Source: a bacterium | GTDB lineage: Bacteria > SAR324 > XYD2-FULL-50-16 | Direction: 5' to 3' | NCBI GenBank assembly: GCA_018829445.1 | Contig: JAHJTV010000074.1 | Location: 62,001 to 126,000, forward strand | Length of the DNA: 64,000 bases | In this document: piece by piece, positions 26,199 to 33,561 of the stretch | Layout of the letters: each line of letters begins with the position of its first letter | Position numbering within the stretch: position 1 is the first letter of the stretch | Program-made: the position numbers and the translations under genes | Notes under the pieces: model-generated | Told to the model about the DNA's origin: nothing | What the model saw: the letters and a program-made list of their open reading frames with translations, nothing else | Database searches by the model: none

Positions 26199-27269
26199 AT
26201 GAGTATTGATCGGATTCTTATAATACGTTTTTCATCGTTGGGAGATATTATTCTTCTGACACCGCTGTTTAGGGAAACCAGAAAACGTTTTCCGGGATCT
26301 CAAATTGATTTCTTAACATCCACTTCGTTTGCCTCGGTTTGCAGGAATAACCCAAATATAAATAACATCATAGCATTAGACAGAAAAAAGGGAAACCGAG
26401 AGTTGAACCGGGTTGTAGAAAAGATTAAACAAACCGATTATGATTTGATCCTGGATGGTCACCAGTCTCTAAGAAGCCGGTTGTTGCTGTTCAAACTATT
26501 TGGGATTTTCGGTCGATTAAAAAAACATATCGGATTGATTGATAAAAGAAGTATTAAAAGGAATATCCTGCTTCTCACCAAAATAAATCTCCTTAAGACA
26601 GCCGTAAGCCAAAGAGAAGCCTATTGTCAGTTATTGAACCCGTTCTGTGAAGACAAACTGTATGACACTTCAACTGAGCTTTTTCCTTCAAAGGAGGACA
26701 ACAATGCTGTACTCGATATTCTGCATCAATCTAAAACCGAAGGAAAGACTATAATTGCTCTGGGGCCTTCTGCTTCATTTTCGGGAAAATGTTGGCCAAA
26801 GGAATACTTTTTGGAGTTGACAAATCGATTTATAGAGAGAGGTTTTATCGTTTTGTTGTTAGGGGGGCCTGATGATAAGGAACCAAATTGGATTGAAGAA
26901 AACATATCTAAATTGGTTCTAAATCTTGCCGGAAAATTATCCTATCTTGAAACTGCTGCCATCCTAAAGTACTGCAGTCTTTCCATTAGTAACGATTCTG
27001 CAATTGTCCATTTTGCTGAAGCTGTTAAGGTTCCTGCCTTCGCAATTTTCGGCCCTACGGTCAAAGAGTTCGGATATGCTCCTTACAGGAGAAACAGCCG
27101 CATTTTCGAGATTCAGCTGCCTTGTCGTCCCTGCAGTAGAAACGGGAAGGGTGACTGCAAAATAACGCTCAAACGGCAGTGTCTAAAAAACATTTCAGTG
27201 GAAAGTGTTTGGGAGCAAGCTTGTCGATTATTGGAAAAAAAACGTGATTATAATGATTTGACTTTTTAG
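26199..27269 (+). CDS. Glycosyltransferase family 9 (heptosyltransferase-like)
   Basis: I chose ATG at 26199, because the preceding 16 codons would overlap the divergent gene and add nothing to the conserved start MSIDRILIIRFSSLGDIILL. The 356-residue protein keeps the GT9 landmarks: IALGPSASFSGKCWPKEYF, FIVLLLGGPDD, and LSISNDSAIVHFAEAVKVPAFAIFGPT. A C-terminal cysteine set (LPCRPCSRNGKGDCK, QCL) follows, as in the divergent neighbour. It probably adds a core sugar to LPS. The next gene (27346) follows on the same strand. Confidence 0.87.
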   Translation: MSIDRILIIRFSSLGDIILLTPLFRETRKRFPGSQIDFLTSTSFASVCRNNPNINNIIALDRKKGNRELNRVVEKIKQTDYDLILDGHQSLRSRLLLFKLFGIFGRLKKHIGLIDKRSIKRNILLLTKINLLKTAVSQREAYCQLLNPFCEDKLYDTSTELFPSKEDNNAVLDILHQSKTEGKTIIALGPSASFSGKCWPKEYFLELTNRFIERGFIVLLLGGPDDKEPNWIEENISKLVLNLAGKLSYLETAAILKYCSLSISNDSAIVHFAEAVKVPAFAIFGPTVKEFGYAPYRRNSRIFEIQLPCRPCSRNGKGDCKITLKRQCLKNISVESVWEQACRLLEKKRDYNDLTF

Positions 27270-27345
27270 CAGGGCGGACTGATGATGAAGTAACTTCATT
27301 TTCGAAGAGAAGTAAAATGATTAAATCCCATCATTCTATTTCAAT

Positions 27346-28344
27346 ATGAATAGCCTAATTGTCGTAAATTCTCATTTCTGTCCGAAGACTGAGAAATTCT
27401 GGATAAAGAATCAATCTGAAATTGAAAATCAGTTTCGACATCATACAACTATTCATCCTAAGTCAAAAAATTATAAAAACCAGATAGATATTGACGAATT
27501 TGATGTTATTATCCTGATAGGTGACGATACCTTTTTTAGTTGTTTTGTAAATTCGATTTTTTATGACCTCTCAGACAAGAAAAAGATAAAACACATCGCT
27601 TTTATCCCCGATAGACACAACACTGCAATAGCTTCCGGTTTAGGACTTCCCAGCCAACTCTCAAAACAACTGGAATTGATCAGTAGAAAACCATCGATTC
27701 TTTTGGATCTGGTTAGATGCCACTACATGGATAAACGGGGAATCCCCAGGAGCCATTTTGTTTTAAATGATGTCCTGATAGGAATTTCTCCTTCAAAAAT
27801 CCCCCTTGTAATCAAGACCCTTGCTGAACTGGTGAAAAGCTCTCCCTTATTATCAACATTTAATAATTCAAAGGAGATTCAGGTTATCAATGAGGGAGCA
27901 ATTGTCTATAGCGGGAATTATATTTTTTCGGCTGTATTATTAGGGAATAAAATTACCAATGGCCCCAAAATTCCTACAAAGGCAAAAATAAGAACCAACT
28001 TAACCTGTTTTGAATACTATCAGCTAAACTCCAGGAGATTTTCCAGTTTTAAAGCGCCTTTTAAGAGGCTATTTCAAGATTCTGCTGGTAATGAGATGGG
28101 GTATATATTTTCGGGAAGCTATAACGAATTAATCATTAAGGGCGAGGGATTTGAAAACACAATCATCGCTGATGGTGTTCATCTTGGGAGAATGCCCACA
28201 ACCTTTTCCTTCCTGCCAAAAGCTTTGAGAGTAATCGCTCCCCTTTTAACAGTAAGGGTCAGTCAACCTTGGAAAAGCAAGGTCTCTGCTTCTACTGTTC
28301 CCAGGCCCATTGGAAGCAGAAGTAGTTTAAGCCGGGATACCTAA
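27346..28344 (+). CDS. Diacylglycerol/lipid-kinase-fold protein with altered catalytic motifs
   Basis: The 332-residue protein resembles the DAGK_cat (NAD kinase-like) superfamily. VIILIGDDTFFSCFVNSIF (54-72) aligns with the GGDGT..EVVN loop, and IAFIPDRHNTAIASGLGLP (84-102) with the P-GT-ND-AR motif. Two key features are changed: GGDGT reads IGDDT, and the GT of the second motif reads RH. The C-terminal beta-sandwich half (FSAVLLGNKITNGP and later LIIKGEGFENTIIADG) is present. It may be a pseudoenzyme or have shifted specificity. It lies 76 bases after a GT9 gene, so a lipid or LPS role is reasonable. It ends next to repeat copy A. Confidence 0.6.
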   Translation: MNSLIVVNSHFCPKTEKFWIKNQSEIENQFRHHTTIHPKSKNYKNQIDIDEFDVIILIGDDTFFSCFVNSIFYDLSDKKKIKHIAFIPDRHNTAIASGLGLPSQLSKQLELISRKPSILLDLVRCHYMDKRGIPRSHFVLNDVLIGISPSKIPLVIKTLAELVKSSPLLSTFNNSKEIQVINEGAIVYSGNYIFSAVLLGNKITNGPKIPTKAKIRTNLTCFEYYQLNSRRFSSFKAPFKRLFQDSAGNEMGYIFSGSYNELIIKGEGFENTIIADGVHLGRMPTTFSFLPKALRVIAPLLTVRVSQPWKSKVSASTVPRPIGSRSSLSRDT

Positions 28345-28349
28345 TCCGG

Positions 28350-28413
28350 ATAAGTACCTTAACAAGTTATTTCCTGCCAGGAAAACACATACAATGATTT
28401 ATCAGGTACTTAT
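28350..28413 (+). repeat. Palindromic repeat element, copy A
   Basis: Outer arms ataagtacct (28350-28359) and aggtacttat (28404-28413) are perfect reverse complements, and an inner hairpin tttcct/aggaaa (28370-28384) sits between them. Sequence and two-stem layout recur at 38700 and 52428. It lies between the convergent DAGK-like and tonB genes. Confidence 0.65.
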
Positions 28414-28438
28414 AGAGCAGAATTCATTAAGGGTCGAC

Positions 28439-29425
28439 CTATTTTTTTCTGAATAAGGTGAAATGAATGATACCATTTTGGACAATGTTGCTCCCAAATA
28501 AAGGTTCGAAACGGTATTGGTGTAACATCTCGATTGCGATTCTTTCTAATTCGGGTTCAGCTTTTTGAAAGGGAAACACCTGATCAACCTCACCATTTGG
28601 GAGAACAGTAAATCTTAATATGACGGTGATATCCCGATCCAGATTTAACTGAGGAGCGTCTGGTTTGTATATTACTTTTCTGCTGCTAATTTCACCCTCA
28701 ATCTTTAATCCCTGCTGATGACCGGTCTCCTCCACTTTTTCCCCGTTTCCCGGTGGCAATTGTTGTTGTCGGGAGTCATTAATTTTATTGATGTTGTCTG
28801 AAAAGTCTTGTGATTTGACTTCGCCAGAGATATCTGTTTTGACGAGTTTGTTTACCTCAACATTTTGTAATTGGGGCGAGTTAATACTGCTTTTTTTGGG
28901 TATAACAACCTCCTTAATTGGAGCTACCTGCTCAACGATCTGCTGTGTAGAAGGTGAACCAGAGGTTTGGCTGGATTTAACCTCGGGAATTTCGAGTTGT
29001 TTTTCGCTAAGTTTTAGCTTTGCATTGGGTTCACTCTGTTCCCCGTATCCTGATAATTGCGATTGAACCGCAAGTGTGGGTTTCTTGATGACAGGTTTGG
29101 GAGTTACTTTTTTTACTTTCAAAACCTCTGAATTGTCGCTTGTGGTGGGTTTATTATCTTTTATCACTAAACTGCCGTCCATGTTACTAACGGTTTTTTT
29201 GTTAACGGTAGCTTCAAGATTCCGGGTGGACTCTTTTATAACAGGAGGGGGAGGCGGTATTTTAAGTGTGAATAGATCTACTTCGAGCAGTTTCTCTTTT
29301 GGGATGTTTATTTCAGAATTCCAGTTGATTTGAAGCAGGGCAACTACATGAATAAAAACGGAGAGTATTAACAGGACGATGAATACTTTGTTGACATGAA
29401 TCGGAGATTTCGGCGTTTCAAACAT
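28439..29425 (-). CDS. tonB: TonB-like energy transducer
   Basis: I chose ATG at 29425 (MFETPKSPIHVNKVF); a TTG five codons upstream is less likely. The 328-residue protein has one N-terminal membrane anchor (about 12-35), a proline-rich start to the periplasmic linker (IPPPPPVIKES), a long low-complexity linker rich in K, S, Q and V, and a C-terminal TonB domain (about 250-328: VILRFTVLPNGEVDQVFPFQ, IAIEMLHQYRFEPL). It would transmit proton-motive force from ExbBD to outer-membrane receptors, though none is encoded here. It follows rpsA on the same strand by about 70 bases. Confidence 0.83.
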   Translation of the reverse strand: MFETPKSPIHVNKVFIVLLILSVFIHVVALLQINWNSEINIPKEKLLEVDLFTLKIPPPPPVIKESTRNLEATVNKKTVSNMDGSLVIKDNKPTTSDNSEVLKVKKVTPKPVIKKPTLAVQSQLSGYGEQSEPNAKLKLSEKQLEIPEVKSSQTSGSPSTQQIVEQVAPIKEVVIPKKSSINSPQLQNVEVNKLVKTDISGEVKSQDFSDNINKINDSRQQQLPPGNGEKVEETGHQQGLKIEGEISSRKVIYKPDAPQLNLDRDITVILRFTVLPNGEVDQVFPFQKAEPELERIAIEMLHQYRFEPLFGSNIVQNGIIHFTLFRKK

Positions 29426-29435
29426 CGTTAAGTGC

Positions 29436-29464
29436 GGCAACCGTTGTTAACGGCTGCCTTTTTT
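29436..29464 (+). terminator. Intrinsic terminator facing right, antisense to the rpsA-tonB unit
   Basis: ggcaaccgtt / aacggctgcc form a 10-bp stem (one G-T pair) with a 3-base loop, followed on the plus strand by six T (29459-29464). Both neighbouring genes run on the minus strand, so it would stop antisense transcription entering rpsA from the left. On the minus strand no T-tract follows. Confidence 0.6.
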
Positions 29465-29494
29465 GCTTGTTAAATAAAGACCTCAACGAGCAGT

Positions 29495-31348
29495 CTATTG
29501 TTCCTCTGTCTCGTCTTCCTTCTGTTCTTCTTTGGAAGGTTCTTCTTCAGTAACTGCATCATCTTTTACTTCTTTGCTTTCGGCTGGCTCTTCACTGGAA
29601 ACATTTTCCACTACAACAGCTTCCTGATTTGAATCCACCTCTGCTTCTTGCTCAGTTGCACCGTCGACATCTTCCCCTTCAGGAGGAATGACAATATCAC
29701 CTTTTTCTTGAAGCATTCTGTAGTTTGACTCTGATAGCCCGATTACGCTTAATCCTAATCTGCGTTCGCTGCTCTTGAGGTTAATAATTTTTGCCTGGAT
29801 CTCACTGTTAATGGGGTAAAACTGAGTCAAGCTCTTTTTATTAATCTCTTTATCAATCTCGCTAATATGAATCAAACCTTCAATTCCCGGTTTAATTTCC
29901 AGGAATACGCCAAAATCAGCCAGATGCACGATTTTTCCTGTAACAATGTCTCCTTCTTTTATTTCATCATCAAGCGTCTGCCAGGGGTCTTCTGTCAACT
30001 GTTTAATTCCAAGTGAGAGTCTCTGATTATCAACATCGATATTGAGGATTTTAACCTCGATCTCGTCACCTTTCTTGTATACGTCGTTTGGATTACGCTG
30101 CCTTTGACTCCAAGACATATCAGAAACATGAACCAGACCGTCGATTCCCTCATCAAGGCCGACAAACAGACCAAAATCGGTAATATTCCTAATCTTACCT
30201 TTGACGATGGTTCCTGAAGGATTGCCTTCTGCAATCTCTTTCCATGGATTTGGAGTTGCTTCCTTCATGGAAAGTGAAATACGTTTTTGTTCCGTATCAA
30301 GTTCTTTGATGATAGCCGTCACAGAATCACCCATGGACACAACCGTCGAAGGCTGTCTGATCTTCTTTGTCCAAGACATTTCTGAAACATGAATCAAACC
30401 TTCAACACCCTCTTCAATCTCTATGAAAGCACCGTAGTTCGTTAAGCTGACAACCTTTCCGCTAACTTCCGTTCCTATCGGATATTTCATTGCAACACTA
30501 TCCCACGGATTAGCTGATTTTTGTTTGAGGCCAAGGGATACTTTCTCCTCTTTCTCATCATACTTTAGAACAATAACTTCAATCTCATCTCCAATCGCGT
30601 ACATTTCAGACGGATGCACGATCCTTCCCCAAGTCATGTCTGTAATATGTAACAATCCGTCTACTCCACCGAGATCAACAAATATTCCGTAATCGGTAAT
30701 ATTCTTTACATGTCCGATGATCAGGGCGTTTTCCTGGAGTAATTCAAGTGTTTTCTCTCGTTGCTCTTCTCTGTCAATCTCAAGAATCGCACGTCTGGAC
30801 AGAACAATATTCCCGCGTTTTGGATTGTATTTCAGAACTTTAAAATCAAATCGTTCTCCAAGCAGCTTGTCAAGGTTTCTGACTGGTCTTAGATCTACTT
30901 GTGAACCAGGCAAGAATGCCTTAATTCCGATATCGACAGATAAACCGCCCTTAATTCTTGCAGTTACGATACCAGAGACAATACCATCTTCCTCATAGAT
31001 TTTTCCGACATCTTCCCAAACTCGAAGCCTTTGTGCCTTCTCTTTTGAAACAACAACCTGGCCATTTTCATCTTCCTTTCGTTCAAGATAGATTTCAGCC
31101 GTATCCCCTACCTGAACAGTTATTTCGCCTTCGGTGTTTATGAATTCTTGTGTAGGAATTTGACCCTCAGATTTATAGCCAAAATCCACAGTTACAAAAT
31201 CTTTGGTAATCTTTGTTACTTTGCCTTCAACAATTTCATATTCGTTTATACTTTCAAGGCTTTCTGCTAAGTTGCTATCAAAATCGAATTCTTCTTCAAT
31301 AAACTCGATTTTCGTATCATTAGATACAGTGTTTGTCAGTTCAGTCAT
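29495..31348 (-). CDS. rpsA: 30S ribosomal protein S1
   Basis: The 617-residue protein contains six S1 (OB-fold) repeats, recognised by IVEGKVTKITKDFVTVDFG, the diverged second repeat, then VKNITDYGIFVDLGGVDGLL, VVSLTNYGAFIEIEEGVEGL, IRNITDFGLFVGLDEGIDGL and IVHLADFGVFLEIKPGIEGL, each followed by SLG/SLSMK-type ends. S1 captures mRNA on the 30S subunit. The last 65 residues form a very acidic Glu/Ser/Val tail not found in E. coli S1 (557 residues). It is divergently arranged to a TPR lipoprotein across a 390-bp gap. Confidence 0.95.
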   Translation of the reverse strand: MTELTNTVSNDTKIEFIEEEFDFDSNLAESLESINEYEIVEGKVTKITKDFVTVDFGYKSEGQIPTQEFINTEGEITVQVGDTAEIYLERKEDENGQVVVSKEKAQRLRVWEDVGKIYEEDGIVSGIVTARIKGGLSVDIGIKAFLPGSQVDLRPVRNLDKLLGERFDFKVLKYNPKRGNIVLSRRAILEIDREEQREKTLELLQENALIIGHVKNITDYGIFVDLGGVDGLLHITDMTWGRIVHPSEMYAIGDEIEVIVLKYDEKEEKVSLGLKQKSANPWDSVAMKYPIGTEVSGKVVSLTNYGAFIEIEEGVEGLIHVSEMSWTKKIRQPSTVVSMGDSVTAIIKELDTEQKRISLSMKEATPNPWKEIAEGNPSGTIVKGKIRNITDFGLFVGLDEGIDGLVHVSDMSWSQRQRNPNDVYKKGDEIEVKILNIDVDNQRLSLGIKQLTEDPWQTLDDEIKEGDIVTGKIVHLADFGVFLEIKPGIEGLIHISEIDKEINKKSLTQFYPINSEIQAKIINLKSSERRLGLSVIGLSESNYRMLQEKGDIVIPPEGEDVDGATEQEAEVDSNQEAVVVENVSSEEPAESKEVKDDAVTEEEPSKEEQKEDETEEQ

Positions 31349-31744
31349 GGAGTGATTGGTTTGCTAGAAGGTTAATTAAATACATGAAAAAATTATCAAT
31401 ATTTAATGCGAAATGATCCATGGGATCAATTGAAGTACAATTGCTACTTATGGCTGAGATATAATATTTAGTCAATGCTATTCTTTGCAAAGCGAAGAGT
31501 TACAACAAAATCTCTGACACTAGAGAAAGATTTTATATTATTGACCATTTCCAATTTTAATCATCAAATTTTAACTCTCTCATAGAACCTCTTTATCTAT
31601 CAGAAAATTTATTAAAAAGAACAGTTTGGCTATTAGGATTGCTCCTTCTTCAGAATTCAATTATAATTCTCATATAATCCATCTATAAGCCCTATTGGAC
31701 TGATTAGAGAATATTTTAGATGATGTTTTGGAATGGTCGGTTTT
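31349..31744. other. Divergent promoter region between rpsA and the TPR lipoprotein gene
   Basis: AT-rich, no open frame of note. A weak stem (tctct/agaga, about 31511-31526) is the only structure visible. It must hold the rpsA promoter on the minus strand and one for the lipoprotein on the plus strand; I could not place either. Confidence 0.4.
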
Positions 31745-32215
31745 ATGAATAGAAAAACAAGATGTTTGGTTTGGACAAATGCTGTTGTTTTAGTGTTTTC
31801 CTTTTTTTTGCTGGGGTCATGCGGTCTGAATGAGGATCAGTTGAAGATCAGCGCGTTGACTCATTTTAAAAAAGGAAATCTGTACTTTGAACAGAAACGT
31901 CTTGCAGCTGCTGCTGAAGAGTATAAGAGAGCTATCGCTCTTAATCCTGATGAAGATAGATTCTATTATAATCTAGGATTGGTATATTACTCGCTGTCTC
32001 TTTATTATCAGGCAATTATTGAATACCAGAATGCAATTGAACGTAATCCCGGTTTTCAAGAAGCTTGGTATAATCTGGCATTGGCTTTTGAAAAAGTTGA
32101 CGAAACTGAAAAAGCATTTATGGCTTACGAGAAGTATCAACGTATTAGCAAAAATAGCGAAAAATCCGATCCAAACTCAGATGAATCCGTAACACCGGTA
32201 CGGTCTTCAGAATGA
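31745..32215 (+). CDS. TPR-repeat lipoprotein
   Basis: The start is ambiguous between ATG at 31733 and 31745; I chose the latter because the signal begins MNRKTRCLVW. A lipobox LGSC follows the hydrophobic leader. Three tetratricopeptide repeats cover most of the mature chain (ALTHFKKGNLYFEQKRLAAA, then DRFYYNLGLVYYSLSLYYQA, then QEAWYNLALAFEKVDETEKA), each ending in the NP turn. A Ser/Asp-rich tail ends the protein. It is likely an outer-membrane-anchored scaffold in the periplasm. A hairpin lies 46 bases after the stop. Confidence 0.8.
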   Translation: MNRKTRCLVWTNAVVLVFSFFLLGSCGLNEDQLKISALTHFKKGNLYFEQKRLAAAAEEYKRAIALNPDEDRFYYNLGLVYYSLSLYYQAIIEYQNAIERNPGFQEAWYNLALAFEKVDETEKAFMAYEKYQRISKNSEKSDPNSDESVTPVRSSE

Positions 32216-32260
32216 ATAGTGATGGATAATCATTTGGATAAATCCAATTCAGGGAATTCT

Positions 32261-32288
32261 GGTAAGTTAAATTACATTTTAACTTACC
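32261..32288 (+). other. Perfect 11-bp hairpin between TPR lipoprotein and ispB
   Basis: ggtaagttaaa / tttaacttacc pair fully around ttacat. The stem is AT-rich and no T-tract follows, so termination is uncertain; an operator is equally possible. Confidence 0.45.
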
Positions 32289-32460
32289 TGCTGCACTTCA
32301 TTAAATAAATCGGATCTCCATTCTTACCTAAACTTTCATTGAATTTTAAATTGACGTAGTATAGGTTTAATAAGGCGATATAAACTTTACAAAAGAAATG
32401 TGAATCTTTGTCGACTGATAACAGACAATTTGCGATGAAGACAAGAAAAATGATTAATCA

Positions 32461-33453
32461 ATGAATAAAGAACCCAAACAACTAACTTATCAAAAGATCC
32501 TTCAACCTATTGAAAAACCGCTTCAGAACGTTGAAGATATTTTGTTGAAGAAATTGACAACCGATATTCACTTGTTAACGGAAGTCAGTCAATACATTCT
32601 GAGTGCAGGAGGCAAACGATTTAGACCTGCTCTTCTATTGCTTGCAGCAGGCTCAATGGGAAGAATAGACCATAAAGCTTGCGTTACTGCCGCTGTAGTT
32701 GAATATATTCATACCGCTACCTTGCTTCACGACGATGTTGTTGATAATGCTGATTTTAGAAGATCAAAAAAAGCGGCCAGATCAATATGGGGGAATGAAG
32801 CATCAGTTTTAGTAGGGGATTACCTGTTTACAATCTCTTTTCAGCTGTTGTCAGAATTTGAAGATCCCAAGTTGATCGCTGAGTTATCCCATGCTACAAC
32901 CCTGATGGCCAAAGGAGAAATCATTCAGTTGGAACGTGAAAATGATAATACGACAGAAGAGGAATATTTGAAGATTATTCACTATAAGACAGCCAGTCTT
33001 ATAGGAACAGCAACAAAATTAGGGGGAATGATAGCAGAAGCAAGCACAGACCAGCAAAACGCCTTATACGATTGCGGAATCAATATCGGGATGGCTTTTC
33101 AAATGATTGATGACGCCCTGGACTATGATATAAAGAACGCAAACACGGGAAAGGATAAAGGAACGGATCTTAAAGAGAGAAAAATAACACTACCTCTAAG
33201 TCATTTACTAAAAAATGCATCGGAGAAAGATAAAAATTCTGTTACCGAAATTTTGAATATGGACGTAATAACCGATGATCATGTAAAAGAGGTCTGTCAT
33301 CTTATGGGGCGGTATAACTCCATAAATTATGTATTGGAAAGGGCTAGAACTTTTTCAGAAAAGGCAAAATCAAATATTGCTTCTTTTCCCGACACAGACT
33401 ATAAAAGCGGCATATGTAATCTCGCTGACTTTGTAATATCAAGGAAAAAATAG
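32461..33453 (+). CDS. ispB: Polyprenyl diphosphate synthase (octaprenyl-type)
   Basis: The 330-residue protein has both aspartate-rich motifs of trans-prenyltransferases: LLHDDVVDNADFRR (first DDxxD) and FQMIDDALDYD (second DDxxD), plus the GGKRFRPALLLLA diphosphate-binding segment near residue 51. It elongates farnesyl diphosphate with isopentenyl units to make the quinone side chain. This fits the quinone-linked ETF oxidoreductase elsewhere in the window. The exact chain length cannot be read from sequence alone. It is a single gene with a 245-bp leader holding a hairpin. Confidence 0.92.
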   Translation: MNKEPKQLTYQKILQPIEKPLQNVEDILLKKLTTDIHLLTEVSQYILSAGGKRFRPALLLLAAGSMGRIDHKACVTAAVVEYIHTATLLHDDVVDNADFRRSKKAARSIWGNEASVLVGDYLFTISFQLLSEFEDPKLIAELSHATTLMAKGEIIQLERENDNTTEEEYLKIIHYKTASLIGTATKLGGMIAEASTDQQNALYDCGINIGMAFQMIDDALDYDIKNANTGKDKGTDLKERKITLPLSHLLKNASEKDKNSVTEILNMDVITDDHVKEVCHLMGRYNSINYVLERARTFSEKAKSNIASFPDTDYKSGICNLADFVISRKK

Positions 33454-33561
33454 ATCTTGGACATAAAGGCAATCCGGGCTCATGTATTTATAAAATCAAG
33501 TGGCTTTCTTAAAAAAAATCCTTAAGGAAAAGTAGGTTTAGAGTTTGTTTTAAACGAAATT

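Noticed and set aside
29495..31348. Frameshift or fusion in rpsA because of extra length
   Set aside because: The extra 60 residues are a single acidic C-terminal tail in frame after the sixth S1 repeat, a normal variation of S1.
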